Shown here in pieces: positions 32,101 to 43,577 of a stretch of DNA of 64,000 nt. The notes under the pieces were generated by a model. That model saw nothing but the letters and a program-made list of their open reading frames with translations. It was not told where the DNA came from and did not search any database. This DNA is from Leptodontidium sp. MPI-SDFR-AT-0119 (Eukaryota > Ascomycota > Leotiomycetes > Helotiales > Leptodontidiaceae). The stretch lies in the NCBI GenBank assembly GCA_020726505.1, contig JAHLEZ010000016.1, positions 1,798,001-1,862,000 of the forward strand, in the 5' to 3' direction. Numbering within the stretch: the first letter of the stretch is position 1; each line of letters opens with the position of its first letter. A program made the position numbers and the translations under genes.

Positions 32101-33714
32101 ATTTTAAGTTCGAATGCTGCGCCAATCAAATGAGTTGCTAATCATATCCTCGGGCAGGGCCTTTCTTGATTGCTACAAAGAACCCCGACTTCACTCCTTA
32201 CTTTTTAAACATTTGGATTATTCAACTGGTTGGATCGCTAGACTTGAGATCTTTGAAATACAGACAAATGTCAAGGTTGTGATGAAGGACATCCCTCTCG
32301 AACCCTCTGAAGTACTGCTGCACTTGTACCAAACTTTATTAGGTGGCTTTGTTCAATTTCCCCTAGCGATCAGCCCGAATGGCCGCCACATTGCCGTTCT
32401 AAGAACTCTCTACAGCTTCGTGGGCAATGGCAATCTGCGAGGAAGTTTACACTATGTTTCTGGCGTCATTCCACTGTCAGAGAACGACACTAACAGAGGG
32501 TTCTGGTCCTTGCCAAAGAAAGACACAACAGGATATGTCTTTGACGATCATGTTAGAATGCGCAGACAGGAAATGGAGAAGATATTCCATTACTGGATAT
32601 TCTTCGATCAGCAAGGCCGGGATCTGTGCGTCACCGAGCATACCCGGGGACTTCCACATTCCTTCAGCATCTTTCAGCTCTCACCGCTAACTAGCAGATC
32701 GCTAACATCAGAGCCAACTTTGATGATACAGCAGTGCTATACTCTTCAACATCCCTATCTTCTGATGGCGTCGAGGAGGTTATCCAGGTCTGAAGTCAGT
32801 AAGGAGTCTAAGGACTTCGAATTGGTATTTCATCCTTTTCATCCAGCAGTTGCCATTGCTGGAGAGACGGGAATTTATGTCTGGAATTATTCCGTTGGTG
32901 AGCCAATCTCTGAACAACAGTTTGTATAGTGAATGCTTGCTTACCCAAGATAGGCTTCAATAATAAGCTCATTAGGATTGGCGGTGGCAGACCTTTATCA
33001 TACAATCAGTCATTGACGATTAAGAGCGTGGAGCCATTTGCCTACGAAGTATTTACATTTACTGCCGATGGTGAACGTCTCCTTATGAAGACTCCCACCG
33101 ACCCTTTTCCGAACGATCTTCTCATTGCCAACTACTTATTAGGAAGCAAAATCCGTAACCAAGACTTGGACAAGGATAGCGAACGAAAGGTTGAGCCCGT
33201 TGGGGAGAGTCTTGCAGCCTTAATTTCTTACGCCACCGGGAAACCATCCCCAGGCCCTGAAAGGGTTTTGACAAATAACGGCGTGCTCACGATTGGGAAT
33301 CGTGCTTCGGGAGTTGTGACGTCGAATTCAGGCAAAGCCGTCACTGTTACACCGTTAACGACTAGCTCTAGTCTCTCGACCAGAGGAGATGATTTCACAC
33401 TTACCCGGCTGCCGAACTGGAGTGGGTCAACTAACATTAATCCATCGATCATTGGCCCAAGTAAAGAAGGTGAGGCATTGAAAGTAGTCTTGGATCAAGC
33501 CGCCCGCACTCGAAACAATTTGAGCCAAATTATGGATATAAATAGGGATCGTTCCGGTGTCCTATCGCTGCCACTTATGATAGAGCCGTCGGTCATGGCA
33601 CTAGCACAGATGAATCAGCTTTCTATAGGGTCATCGAGTCGGGCGGCATTATTCGATGATAATGGTAAGATTACATTTGACAAGCGACTCGAAGAGTATA
33701 GTGGAGAAGAGTGA
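29162..33714 (+). CDS. NACHT-domain NLR-like protein (8 exons, 1382 aa)
   Basis: Exons: 29162-29458, 29536-29749, 29798-29955, 30013-30037, 30097-30288, 30337-32098, 32158-32897, 32954-33714. They sum to 4149 nt in one frame. The N-terminal about 260 residues are helical, like the domain (DUF7708-type) preceding NACHT in many fungal NLRs, with 'FRKAIWSPFRFEYIVERM' and then 'QLWLAPPDFTDSYDKAR'. Walker A GKPGSGKT begins at residue about 296, coded across the 30288/30337 junction. Walker B 'LFLVLDGLDECE' lies near residue 397. The C-terminus has no ankyrin or TPR repeats. Degenerate beta-propeller-like strands ('FPLAISPNGRHIAVLR', 'FHPAVAIAGETGIYVWNYS') suggest a diverged WD40-type sensor. Such STAND ATPases act in non-self or cell-death signalling, which is family knowledge. 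There are no RIP-like stops, so it is probably functional. The 5th-8th exon junctions fit the frame best; 48-nt introns at 29750 and 30289 are short but usable. Confidence 0.82.
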
Positions 33715-33848
33715 GACGCTTTAGAAAAGCTGATTTTCTCTCTCTAGCCTCTACTCTATGTATATTTAGACCTTCACGCAATCGCAGATATATTTTTCAC
33801 TACATTAGAAAAGGCATTTGCAGGAGAGAACTCGCCTACTGGAATAAG
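33715..33848. other. 3' region of the NLR gene
   Basis: The short pyrimidine-rich stretch and TATATTTA near 33759 probably hold the 3' untranslated region. The LTR-like repeat starts at 33849. Confidence 0.35.
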
Positions 33849-34104
33849 TGTCGGTGCAGTACCGGTTCATGTACCACGCCGCATGTGTGAATATATTCTA
33901 ATGCGAGTATGGCGACAAAGTAAATAATATATAGTTGAAAAATTTATGTATTTTTTAAGAAAGTGCGAGGAGAGTTAGATTATATACTACGGAACCTTAT
34001 CGAATATCTACTAAAACTAGTCCGGCTAAGTTCTGACCCCTGACTTTGACCCGCACCTCCTTTCCAGACCGAAGTATACTTATATAAGGACCTATAGACT
34101 AATA
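33849..34104 (+). repeat. LTR-like repeat, second copy of the TGTCGG family
   Basis: Matches the solo LTR at 10526-10761 and begins TGTCGGTGCAGTACCGGTTC. Its end, CTATAGACTAATA, equals CTGTGGACCAACA of the other copy after transitions. Preceding and following five bases (ATAAG, ATTTA) do not match, so no target duplication remains. It is a solo LTR or the end of a rearranged element next to the NLR gene. Confidence 0.7.
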
Positions 34105-34109
34105 ATTTA

Positions 34110-34660
34110 TATACGTAAATAAGGTTAGGCTTAAAAACAATTAAGTATTTAAAAAGTTAAATTTAAAATTAAAATTTAAAAAGCGTTTAAAATATAAATT
34201 ATTTTTAAATTATAAAAAAATATTTTATAAATACTAATATTATTTAAGTATTTATTAATAAAATAATTTTATAAAAACGAATAATAAAATCCTTATTATT
34301 AAAATTTTAAATCTTAAATTTTTTTTATAATAATAAATACTTTATTACTTAAAAGCTTTTCCCCTCTTATTAATTAAAATAATATAAATATTATTATTTT
34401 AACTTTATTAATAATATTTTATTACTTAAAAGCTTTTCTTTTTTTATTAAGTAAAATAATATAAATATTATTATTTTAACTTTTTTAATAATATTTTATT
34501 ATTTAAAAGCTTTTTCTCTTTTATTAAGTAAAATAATATAAATATTATTATTTTAACTTTATTAATAATATTTTATTACTTAAAAGCTTTTCCTCTTTTA
34601 TTAAGTAAAATAATATAAATATTATTATTTTAACTTTTTTAATAATATTTTATTAAAATA
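34110..34660 (+). repeat. AT-rich repeat block with 77-bp tandem units
   Basis: 34351-34655 contains about four tandem copies of a 77-bp unit (AAAAGCTTTT starts at 34351, 34428, 34505 and 34582), each with AATAATATAAATATTATTAT, which can fold back on itself. The block, including the non-tandem part from about 34113, is in direct orientation to 45718-46310. Confidence 0.8.
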
Positions 34661-34661
34661 A

Positions 34662-34845
34662 TATCGTACAAGCATAGGCTAATACTCAGTTAACTATATA
34701 TTACGTTAAATATAGTTTTTATTACATTATATTACTTTTAGGAGAATAACGTATTCCCTAAATTTCCTTATGTATTTTAAATAATAATTAAGTACTTTAA
34801 TTCTCCCTACGTTAATCGTAAGACTCTACTCCACTTTTATATTAT
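34662..34845 (-). repeat. Inverted copy of a gag fragment (partner 44911-45098)
   Basis: The reverse complement of this 184-bp stretch aligns along its length with 44911-45098, with transitions and small gaps. In the plus orientation of the partner it reads as a gag-like, possibly zinc-knuckle, region. It shows that two oppositely oriented pieces of one element surround the inserted copia element. Confidence 0.7.
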
Positions 34846-34933
34846 AATTATAAGCCCCGTAACGAAGTTATTAAGTTAGTATTTTTTCTTTTATACTTTA
34901 TAAATCTAAGTAAAGTTATTAACGTAAGATAAG

Positions 34934-35130
34934 TGTCGTGCAGAAGAACGAGCATTAGCTCAGGGGTTTGAAAGATTCTACGATCAGGTGAGGTTCTGGA
35001 AAGTGTGTTCAAAGATTTTTATTGAATTGAGCGTTGTCCTCCTAAAGAGAAGAGCTAGAGACTGGGTTTATATACCTAGAGTGCTTACGTAAGCATGCAC
35101 TAGACCAAAGAACTGCGCTAGTGCGCGATA
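34934..35130 (-). repeat. 3' LTR of the 8.6-kb copia element
   Basis: 197-bp direct repeat of 43376-43572. Differences are transitions. It starts TGTCGTGCAG and ends GCGCGATA, where the partner has GCGCGACA. Confidence 0.9.
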
Positions 35131-35749
35131 CACCCCTATAGCAAGCTGTAGTCATAAGGACGTTAAGCTTAGTATTAAAGAGGCGTACTAAGGAGATCAA
35201 GAGATACCCTATACACACTCTAAGTAAACAAATAAGGCTCTAAGAAAGACTAACTAAGACTATTATATAGTCGTTAAGTGAGTTGTGACAAAAGAAAGTA
35301 TAATACGCAACTAAGCACGTAATCGGGAGCTCGTTCGCTAATGAACGCGTACCCCCTAAAAAGTAAATAATAACACAAGTCGCCGCGTTGAGATCTTAAA
35401 CATTAAATAAGAGTACGTAAATAAGGCGTACTATAAACACAAGAGCATTTATATATTTATCTTAAATTATAGATATGAAAATGTAAGATAAAGTCTCTGA
35501 AAAGAGAGTACGATTTGTAGATTATAAGGCTGAGATCTTACTATAAGATAGATAGCCCGGTCTGAAGTGAGACAAGTGCGATTGAGGTATTAATTAGTTA
35601 ATTAGACGTCGCTAGTAATTGCGTTAGGTTAGGAAGTGGCGCTTAATGTTTTAATTAGCTAAGCCACGTCAGGTTAGTGCAGAAGTTTCTACTTACCTAG
35701 TAAGTAGTGTTAATTAGTGGACCGTGCGCGCGATTAGTGATCACAAGCC

Positions 35750-37200
35750 TTCCGCCTATAACTATAAATACTGCCCTCCTTTCCTACTAATAACAACCCT
35801 TTTCTAGTATTATTAACGCTAATATACACCTTTATATTTGCCCCTTTATTCCTTTCCTTTTCTTTTATATTATTAAATTCATTATCGAGCATTCCAAGAT
35901 GCCTAACAAATCTACTCCTTCTAAGACTACTAAGAGTCCACAAGAACGTTCTAAGGCTCTCACTAATCGAATAAATCGCTAGATTACCCGCGAGGAAGGT
36001 AACTTTAATATAAAGTACGAAGTTATATAAGAATAACGTCGCTAAAGATTCCAAGTTATAAGTATTTATTTCCTTATCTTTAATTATTTATTTCTATACC
36101 CTCATCTCTTACTCCCTCACTTTCGAGTATTAAACTAACTCTTTAGGTGATAGATAATTACTACAGAAGTATCCGCCTCACTATCTCTTGTCTAAAAAGA
36201 CGATAATAATAAGCTTAAGGATATCTTCGGCGAGATCGATAATAATAAGGATAAGCTTGCCGGCGGTGCCTCCTTTACTCCTTTTATACCCTCTCGTTCT
36301 ATTGTCTCCTTAGGCGATCCCCTTTATTTTATAAATACATCTAACTCCGATAATAATATCTTGCCTGTCCCTCGCCGCTCTCGTCGTACTTCTATTCGCC
36401 TCTCCCTACTAAAATCTTCACTTCTTATTCACGCTACTCGTATATTATTTAAGATAGCTATTTAGGTTTCTATTAATACTTTAAAGACTCCTAAGAAAGT
36501 ATTAAATAAAATTCTTAATCTTTAACCTCGCAAACGTACTAGTGTTTCTACTTTTCCTCGCTAATCTCGCAAGAGTTCTAAGGGATCTTCGCTAATAAGA
36601 AGAACTTATAATATATATTCCTTTTTATTTATTTAAATCTTACTTTCGTTAATCGAGTATTAGAGTATATATTAATAATACTATAAGCCGCGAATTTACT
36701 AATCCTTATTTACTATACATCCGAGCTACTACCTTTAGCAAAGGAGATCGAGGCTACTATTATATAAACACTGCTTCGGCTAGTAATCGCTACTTCACTT
36801 ATACTAGTGGATATACATACTCTCCCGCTACTAACGATTTTCTGAAGTATAGTAAGAGATTAGTCCGCGCTATTAATACTAATAATTAAAAGGTATGTAA
36901 TTTTCTAATAAATTATTAGTAATTATTAAACTAACTATTCTAAGTCTATTAAGAAGTATCGTACTACTATTAAGACCCTCCTCGAGCATTTAGGTAAGTC
37001 TTCGAACTCCGAAGAGGAGACTAATAAGATTGTTCCCTTTTCTTCGCGCCGTCCTTCTCTTAAACATAACAAGAAGGATGACTCGGATAATAAGGCTAGA
37101 ACTAAAGCTAATAGAGTTACAAGAAAGCGCGGAAAGTCTATAAATATAGCGAATATGTTTAAAAACATAACTAATATACTTTAGTCTAAAGAGCTTTAAG
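35750..37200 (+). pseudogene. Antisense, apparently spliced gene inside copia element
   Basis: A gene-like unit runs opposite to pol. A TATA-like CTATAAATAC near 35763 and a pyrimidine-rich leader (CCCTTTATTCCTTTCC) precede ATG at about 35899, which starts 'MPNKSTPSKTTKSPQERSKA'. Intron-like ends appear (TTAAACTAACTCTTTAG near 36130-36146; GTATGTAATTTT near 36894 to AACTAACTATTCTAAG near 36945). Later coding reads 'YINTASASNRYFTYTSGYTY' and a basic, acidic-patched C-terminus, 'TLLEHLGKSSNSEEETNK' to 'TRKRGKSINIANMF' (36945-37160). Stops in several places suggest RIP. I do not recognise the protein. Exon structure is inference; the LTRs and target duplications show that it lies within the retroelement. 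Confidence 0.35.
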
Positions 37201-37499
37201 TTTAAGTAAGATTTAGCTAGGCTTACAGGGATCTTTTTATTTTTACGTAAAGTTTCGGTTAAGTTTTTTTTTTATAAATTTATAAGATCTTTGGCTAGGT
37301 TTGGCCGGATTTACTATAGGATTTAAGCGGAATTAGGTAGATTTCTAGTGTTTTAGCTACAAAGATACCCAATTTATTAAGTAAAAAAGTTTTTATAAAT
37401 AAAAATAATATAGAATTCCTTAATATACTTTTAATAAATATATTTAAAGCTCCTTAACTTGAGATTTGTAATTACTAAAGTTTAAGAGAGCTCTAAAAA

Positions 37500-40400
37500 G
37501 CTCGAACTTCTAGCGAGACAAATTCTTCGTGAGACTATTAGTAGGCATATTAGTAATTAAAAGATATATTACTTTAAAGGATCCGCGAGTATACTCTTGC
37601 TTTAACCACATGTTATAAATATTAATATAGCGTAGCTTTATCGCGATCTTTTTAGTATTATTTACAACGAGCTTAATAGTTTATTAATTATTATACAGAA
37701 TCTCCCACGTCTTACTTAAATCAAGAGCCAGATTTTTAAAGAAGCGCTGAAGAGCTATAGTTTCTTTACTTATATACTCTAGTGTAAGCAGTTCTGCTTT
37801 AATTATTGAAGTAGTAATTATTACTTGTTTTAATACTTTCCAAATCACTAGCCCGCTAAACAAAAAAATCACGTAACCCTAGGATAATCGTCGTGTCTTA
37901 ATATTATTAGTAAAAAAGGCGTCGGAGGCAATAATAATTACTTTACTATAGTGCCCACTATAAATAATACCTAAGAAGCGCGTACTAAACAGGTAGCGAA
38001 TAAGCTAATGTATTATAATAAAGTATTTAGGCCTAAGGTTTATTACGAATTGTAAGAGCAAGGTAATTGTATATATAATATCCGGTCTTATAATAATTAC
38101 TGCGTACAAGACGGAGCTTACTCTCTCTTAGTATACTTTAATATGTTTCTTAGAAGCTTGTCTTATGTACTTGACAAGATCGATTTGCGGCAGCGGTGTC
38201 GTTAGACAATTGCTATCTACTTACTTAAATTTACGAGCGATCTTTTTAAGGTACTAGTTATAGATTAAGAAGATTGTTTTGCGCTTTCGATTATATAATA
38301 CTTTGATCCCTAGGAATTACTTAATGTTTTTAAGATTATATATATTGTATGCCTAGTTTAGACGCTTGATGAGATCCTGTCCGAGCTTCTGATTATTTTA
38401 GTGATAGAGTACTTAAATATTGTCTACGTAAAAGAGGACTAAGATTTTGTGTTTAGGATCTGTGAACATATAAGGCTTCTCTAAGTAAGGAGAAAGCCCT
38501 AGATTAGTTAGAGTCTTGCTTATATACTTATACTAGAGGTAAGGGGAATCACGTATTCCGTAAAGTGCGCGATTAACTCGTAATACTTGGTTAGGCTATT
38601 AGAAATCGGGTGGAAATTAGCAGTACACTGTTTTACCGTCTATATCTCTTAAGGCATTAATAAAGGCATTAATCACGTCGAAGTACTTAACTTCTAAATT
38701 AAAATAAGCTGCGAGCGCTATAGCAATTCTAAAAGACTTTATAAAAAGCGTATTAGCGTATATTAATATAATCGTTACCTCACTTTAAAGATCACCCCGA
38801 ACTACTATTCGAGAGCGGCATCTTAAGATATATCCGTCTTTATTAAGCTTGTACTTAAAGACCCATATAAGCGGGACGAGTATGTCTATAATACTCGAAT
38901 TATACTTTTGTAAGTACTAGTATTTATATTTATTTATATTCCCCATTTCTAACTTATAATCTTTTAAAAACTACTTTCTCATTAAGTAGTTCTCAAGATT
39001 ACTCCACCTCTTTAACTTTAGTAGAAGATCTTAAACCTTAACTTTAGGAAGTAGGAGCTTCCCTTCTAATAGCGGGCAATTTACTTATATCGCTGTCGCG
39101 ATCACTAAATATATTATCTTAGTTAATTCCCTAAAATCGTCTTGTTCTTCTTAAGACATATATTAATTAAGTACAAGCCTATAAAGAAGCTAGTTAATTT
39201 CGGATTAAAAATCACTATACTTAGTTAAGGTATACTCGTTAAAGTCTATACCCCTAAGGTTTAAGTCACCCCCGAGATTAGGGTTGCCCTTTTAGGAGCG
39301 CGTTTCTTTAAGGATAGTAGTAAGTATTACAAATACTCTATTACCTTTACTTCCTTTACGTGGTCTCCCTCTTTTTCTTATACTCCTTACTAACTTTTCT
39401 TAAGTACTTAAAGTTTTAAATTAAGCCGTAACGGCCTCAACCTTTATTTAAGAGCGTGTTATTACTCTCGTTTATCCTCGTACGTTTAATTAAGCTCTTA
39501 ACACTTTAGTCTAAGAGCGCGTCACTACTTTCGATAACGAATCCGAGGTTCTAGGAGCTTACGCTTAAGGAGTTAATTACTTTAGACTTTCATCCGCAAC
39601 TTCTTAAGTTACTTAACTAGAGTTTTTAATTAGTTCCTCTAATACTTCTTTTAATAATAGTAACTTTACTCGCGAGTAATCCGCTTTTAAAGTAAATGAC
39701 AGTATTTGAATCTCGAGTCTAGAAGCTCGAGACAGACCTCTAGCTTAGTCCTATAGTACGTTCGACGCCCGATCTGTGAGTTACATATTCTCACTTAGAC
39801 GCGATCCCTTTAAGTCTTGTTCTATGCCTAACGCAAGCCCTAAGTCGTACACACTCGACTTCTACTCCCTGCCCTTTACCGGTACTTCAACCGGCGCATC
39901 GTCTAGTATAAGAGTGGCTTTAGGAGTTAAAAGTCCCGTTATAATACTCAGTTCTCTAGTATCCTTCACCCCTGAGTTTTAACTCTCTAAAGTAATAGTT
40001 AATCCCTTAATAGGCTTAGAAAGTGATATTAAAGCGCTTTCAACTATAGTTATCGCTTTCTTAATAATCTTATTACTTATAATGTTCTCTAGGATTCTAG
40101 CCTAATTTACGACTAATTTATCTTCTTCGATAAGATCGTAAATCGACTAAGCTTCTTCAACTGTAATCATTACTTCTTCTTAACTTGACTTATAAAATAA
40201 GTCTTTATTAAAGTATATATTACGTGTAACGATAATTCAGTCGAGACGTGGCACCTAAATCTAGTAGATATTAGAAGTATAGAAACTTACTAAGTATCTA
40301 ATATACACACGCGCATTTACTTTAAATACTCTTTTCTCTTGCCTTTTCGCTTGTTCTATTATTAATAGATATACTTTATACCCGAAGACGTAAATCCTAT

Positions 40401-42900
40401 TCCAATTTAGTCTAAGATCTACAGTAAACTTCGTAACGAGCGCCGGATTATACTATTGAAAGTAGTTACGAAACTACTGATTTAGTGTTTCTAATAGTAA
40501 CTACTAATTATTCACGCGCCTAGGGCTCCTGTTATATAAGTAAATGCCTCCTAGTGCGTATTCGATGGCTAGTTCCGTGAGGAGATTTACTAAGAGCCTT
40601 ATTTTGATTCCCTTATTAATTACTTCTTAGCTAGCCCTTTTAGCGCCGCTATTTAGCTTATGAGTTAAGGTAAGTGAAAGCTCAAGTTTAATTCCAAGCT
40701 TCTTAGCCCAGTTCTTATATCTCGTGAACTCGCGGATAATAATAACTGCCTTTTCCTAGTCGTGTTTTAGTCTATATATCGAGAGTCCGAACTGCCTACG
40801 AACTTAGCGTTTAAAGCTCTTAATATATTCGAAGATTATATTATACTCCTTATTTTAGAGAATATAACCCACGAGTAGTCTATTATACTTATCTTTAAGT
40901 AAAAGGAGCCAGGAGTTGTTCCTAAATCTAATTAGATAATCGAAGAAATCCTAAGTAACTCTCTAAAATAGTCTAAGTGATTATCTCTTAATTAGGCGTC
41001 TAGAGATTACTTAAGATGCGTAAGTTAGAGCGCAATACTTACACTTAATTCTCCCTATTACCTTAGTAATCCTAATATTCCTGGCTAAGCTTGTTAGCTT
41101 TCTTAAGACATTTGGCCTTAAGTGTCTAAAGCGTAGATACTAATACATTTCCGTATTTATTCTTAGTCTCTTATGCTTTCGCGATAGTCTATAGAGTTTA
41201 CTAATGCTTCGTTTAAGCGTTAGAAATATTACAGTACTTGTAATACTAGAAGGGATCTCACGGGAGTTCGACGAATAGTTGGAAAGCTTATTGAATTCAA
41301 AGAATACAAGGTTTTACTTATAAATTAACTGTCGCATAATTAAGTAGTCCCTTATAAGATCGTTTTCCTCCTTCTAGCGTAAAGTGCAGTTCATTCTATA
41401 GTACTAAAGCCCGCTATTATAAAAACGAGCTTTAAAGATAATATTAATATGAAATCCTTTTATAATAGTAATGTCGTGAAGGGTTAGATTAAACAACTCA
41501 CTATTTAAGTTCTTAAGAGACCCCTTTATAACGCAAATTCCGTGTCTTATAATTAGAAGTTAAGAGTTTTTATACTTTATAATATCCTCTAGTTTAAACT
41601 TAACAAATAATCCTAGCTCTAAGAGCGAACGATCGTTGACTAAATTAGTTACACTACAACTATTAAGAAGAGTGCTCGACGATAAGGGGTAAGTTAAGTC
41701 TTATATAAAGTAAACACTAGGTTAGTAATCTTTTATAAGGCTTAGAACAATCACTACTTATACTTATGTATTACTCTTCGCTCCTTTATTTAAGATATTT
41801 CTAGGGAACGTAAACTTACTTTTGCCCTTATTACCGGCGCTTTTAATAGCGTCCTTGGTGACTTAAAGTATTAGTTTGTCTAATCTAATCTAGTCTCGTA
41901 ATCCCTTCTATTTACTACTAGTAAAGCGCTGTCGGATTTGCTTTACTATGGCGTTATCTATCGGAGGATTTAGTCTGACATTTCTATCGAGGTCTTTTAT
42001 ATAGACCTTCTTATAAATAGTAAGTTGAAGTCGAGTGCAATTTAAAGGGCTCTATCTATAAGTCCGATTATTTTGGCAAGGGTATGACTTCTCAAGGGAT
42101 TTCCCTTTTAAAGGTTTGTAAGTGTCCTTATCACCTTCTAACGTCGCTCTATTATTAAACAATCGTTTACTAAAAGTAGCGAAGTATTTATAACCTCGGG
42201 TTCTATAGCCTAATAAAAGAGCTTAGTACTGAGGACTTAATTCATTAGCGTAGAAGAATCGAGCTAGCTGATTAATAATATAAGGAGGGGGAAGACTAAG
42301 GGTCTCGTACTCTTAAATTTTCTCACTTTAGCGCTTTATTTACGAGTAATTAAAGTTCCCTGCCGTAACTAAGAAGTCAATTATGCCGATCGTTCCTTCC
42401 ACGTCTATTACCTTATATAGCTAAGCTTTCTAAATAAGCTCCTAGTGAGACATAATTTATGCGCGAGGGTTGCTTTTTCCTTTAGTCTTAAGGGATTCCT
42501 AGTAGTCGTTTCGTGTTTAAGTTTGAATCGACATTTCCGTTTAATAAAGCACCTCCTTAAGAGAGCGAAGGATCACTTGAATATTTATGTGCTTTTCTTG
42601 CACTACTCGAGTTACTATAATACTAAAGAATTACTTAGTTATACTCCTCTCGATCTAGTCATAAAGTTTGAGGTAATTAGAAGCTCGGGACTGCCAAATT
42701 GCACTTTAAAGGACGTGCTCTTTAGCCTTAACTTCCACCTACTCCCGAAGTAACTCAGGGGTTACAGGGTCAGGCCTTATTAGTAACACTAGGAGCGGTT
42801 CAAATATTCTAAAGTTCCCCCTTATACTAGGGGTTAGAGGCGTAAACGTTTAATTGCCTCTGCTCTCGAAACCTAGGCTAACAGTAGCTGTATTATTTAC
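37500..42900 (-). pseudogene. Ty1/copia pol of the 8.6-kb element, decayed
   Basis: Minus-strand reading shows RNase H near 37684-37872 ('KAELLTLEYISKETIALQRF', the usual TEAEL...SxEAxWLR block with changes), reverse transcriptase in about 38000-39300, and integrase near 40620-40800 ('RQFGLSIYRLKHD', 'EKAVIIIREFTRYKNWAKKLGIKLE', followed by a P/T-x-H pattern). Zinc-knuckle and gag remains are expected in 41900-42900 but are badly eroded. Many TAA/TAG codons are present on this strand. Domain order fits copia (integrase before reverse transcriptase). Confidence 0.7.
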
Positions 42901-43375
42901 TACGGTACTCGAGGATTCAAGAGCTCTCTTGGCGTTTCCTAGAATTACTACTTAATTATTTATTACTCAAGTCTTAAGTTATTCTCTATAAGTATACATA
43001 AAAAGCTAGTAGTCTATATTATTTTTAGCATTAGCTTCCTCCGCAAGCTCTTTAGTAATTAGAGAAGTAATATTAAAGATTTCAAATAAAGACGTAGTAT
43101 CTTTTCTATTAAAGTCGACGTATAGCCAAAGTCCAAGTATATTTACTATAAGCGTAAAGTACATAAACTATACTAGCTAATCTTCTAGTTTATTACATAA
43201 GATCTTAAACGATAAGAGCCTAGTGGGTTCGTTAATACTTATAAAAGACATATTAAATAATCAATGTGTAATTATAGAATTAAAGGTAAAGGTTAAATAA
43301 TCGTAAAACTTATTAACTAAAAGTTCTTCTGCGAATACGCCGTGTAACTTAAATAAGATAGGTGTGGCTCTTAAC

Positions 43376-43572
43376 TGTCGTGCAGAAGAACGAGCATTAG
43401 CTCAGGGGTTTAAAAGATTCTACGATTAAGTGAGGTTCTAGAAAGTGTATTCAAAGATTTTTATTGAATTAAGCGTTGTCCTCCTGAAGAGAGGAGCTAA
43501 AGACTGGGTTTATATACCTGGAGTGCTTACGCAAGCATGCACCAGACCAAAGAACTGCGCTAGTGCGCGACA
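43376..43572 (-). repeat. 5' LTR of the 8.6-kb copia element
   Basis: 197-bp partner of 34934-35130 with the ATAAG target duplication directly after it at 43573-43577. Confidence 0.9.
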
Positions 43573-43577
43573 ATAAG

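Larger units (their letters stand above)
34929..43577 (-). mobile_element. Ty1/copia element, second family, 8.6 kb
   Basis: LTRs of 197 bp (34934-35130 and 43376-43572), beginning TGTCGTGCAG and ending GCGCGACA (GCGCGATA in one), are flanked by a perfect ATAAG duplication (34929-34933, 43573-43577). pol lies on the minus strand, so 43376-43572 is the 5' LTR. The element is unusually long for copia because about 2.2 kb (35131-37300) lies between RNase H and the 3' LTR. That extra part holds an apparent gene in the opposite orientation. It inserted into an older gag-bearing element. Confidence 0.9.

Noticed and set aside
32924..32953. A 30-nt intron (GTATAG to GATAG) joining the two C-terminal parts of the NLR gene
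   Set aside because: Too short for splicing. The 56-nt GTGAGC intron at 32898-32953 ends at the same acceptor and keeps the frame.
42445..42753. Plus-strand frame of 102 codons inside the 8.6-kb copia element
   Set aside because: Antisense to decayed gag/pol, with no start context and no family likeness. A shadow frame.
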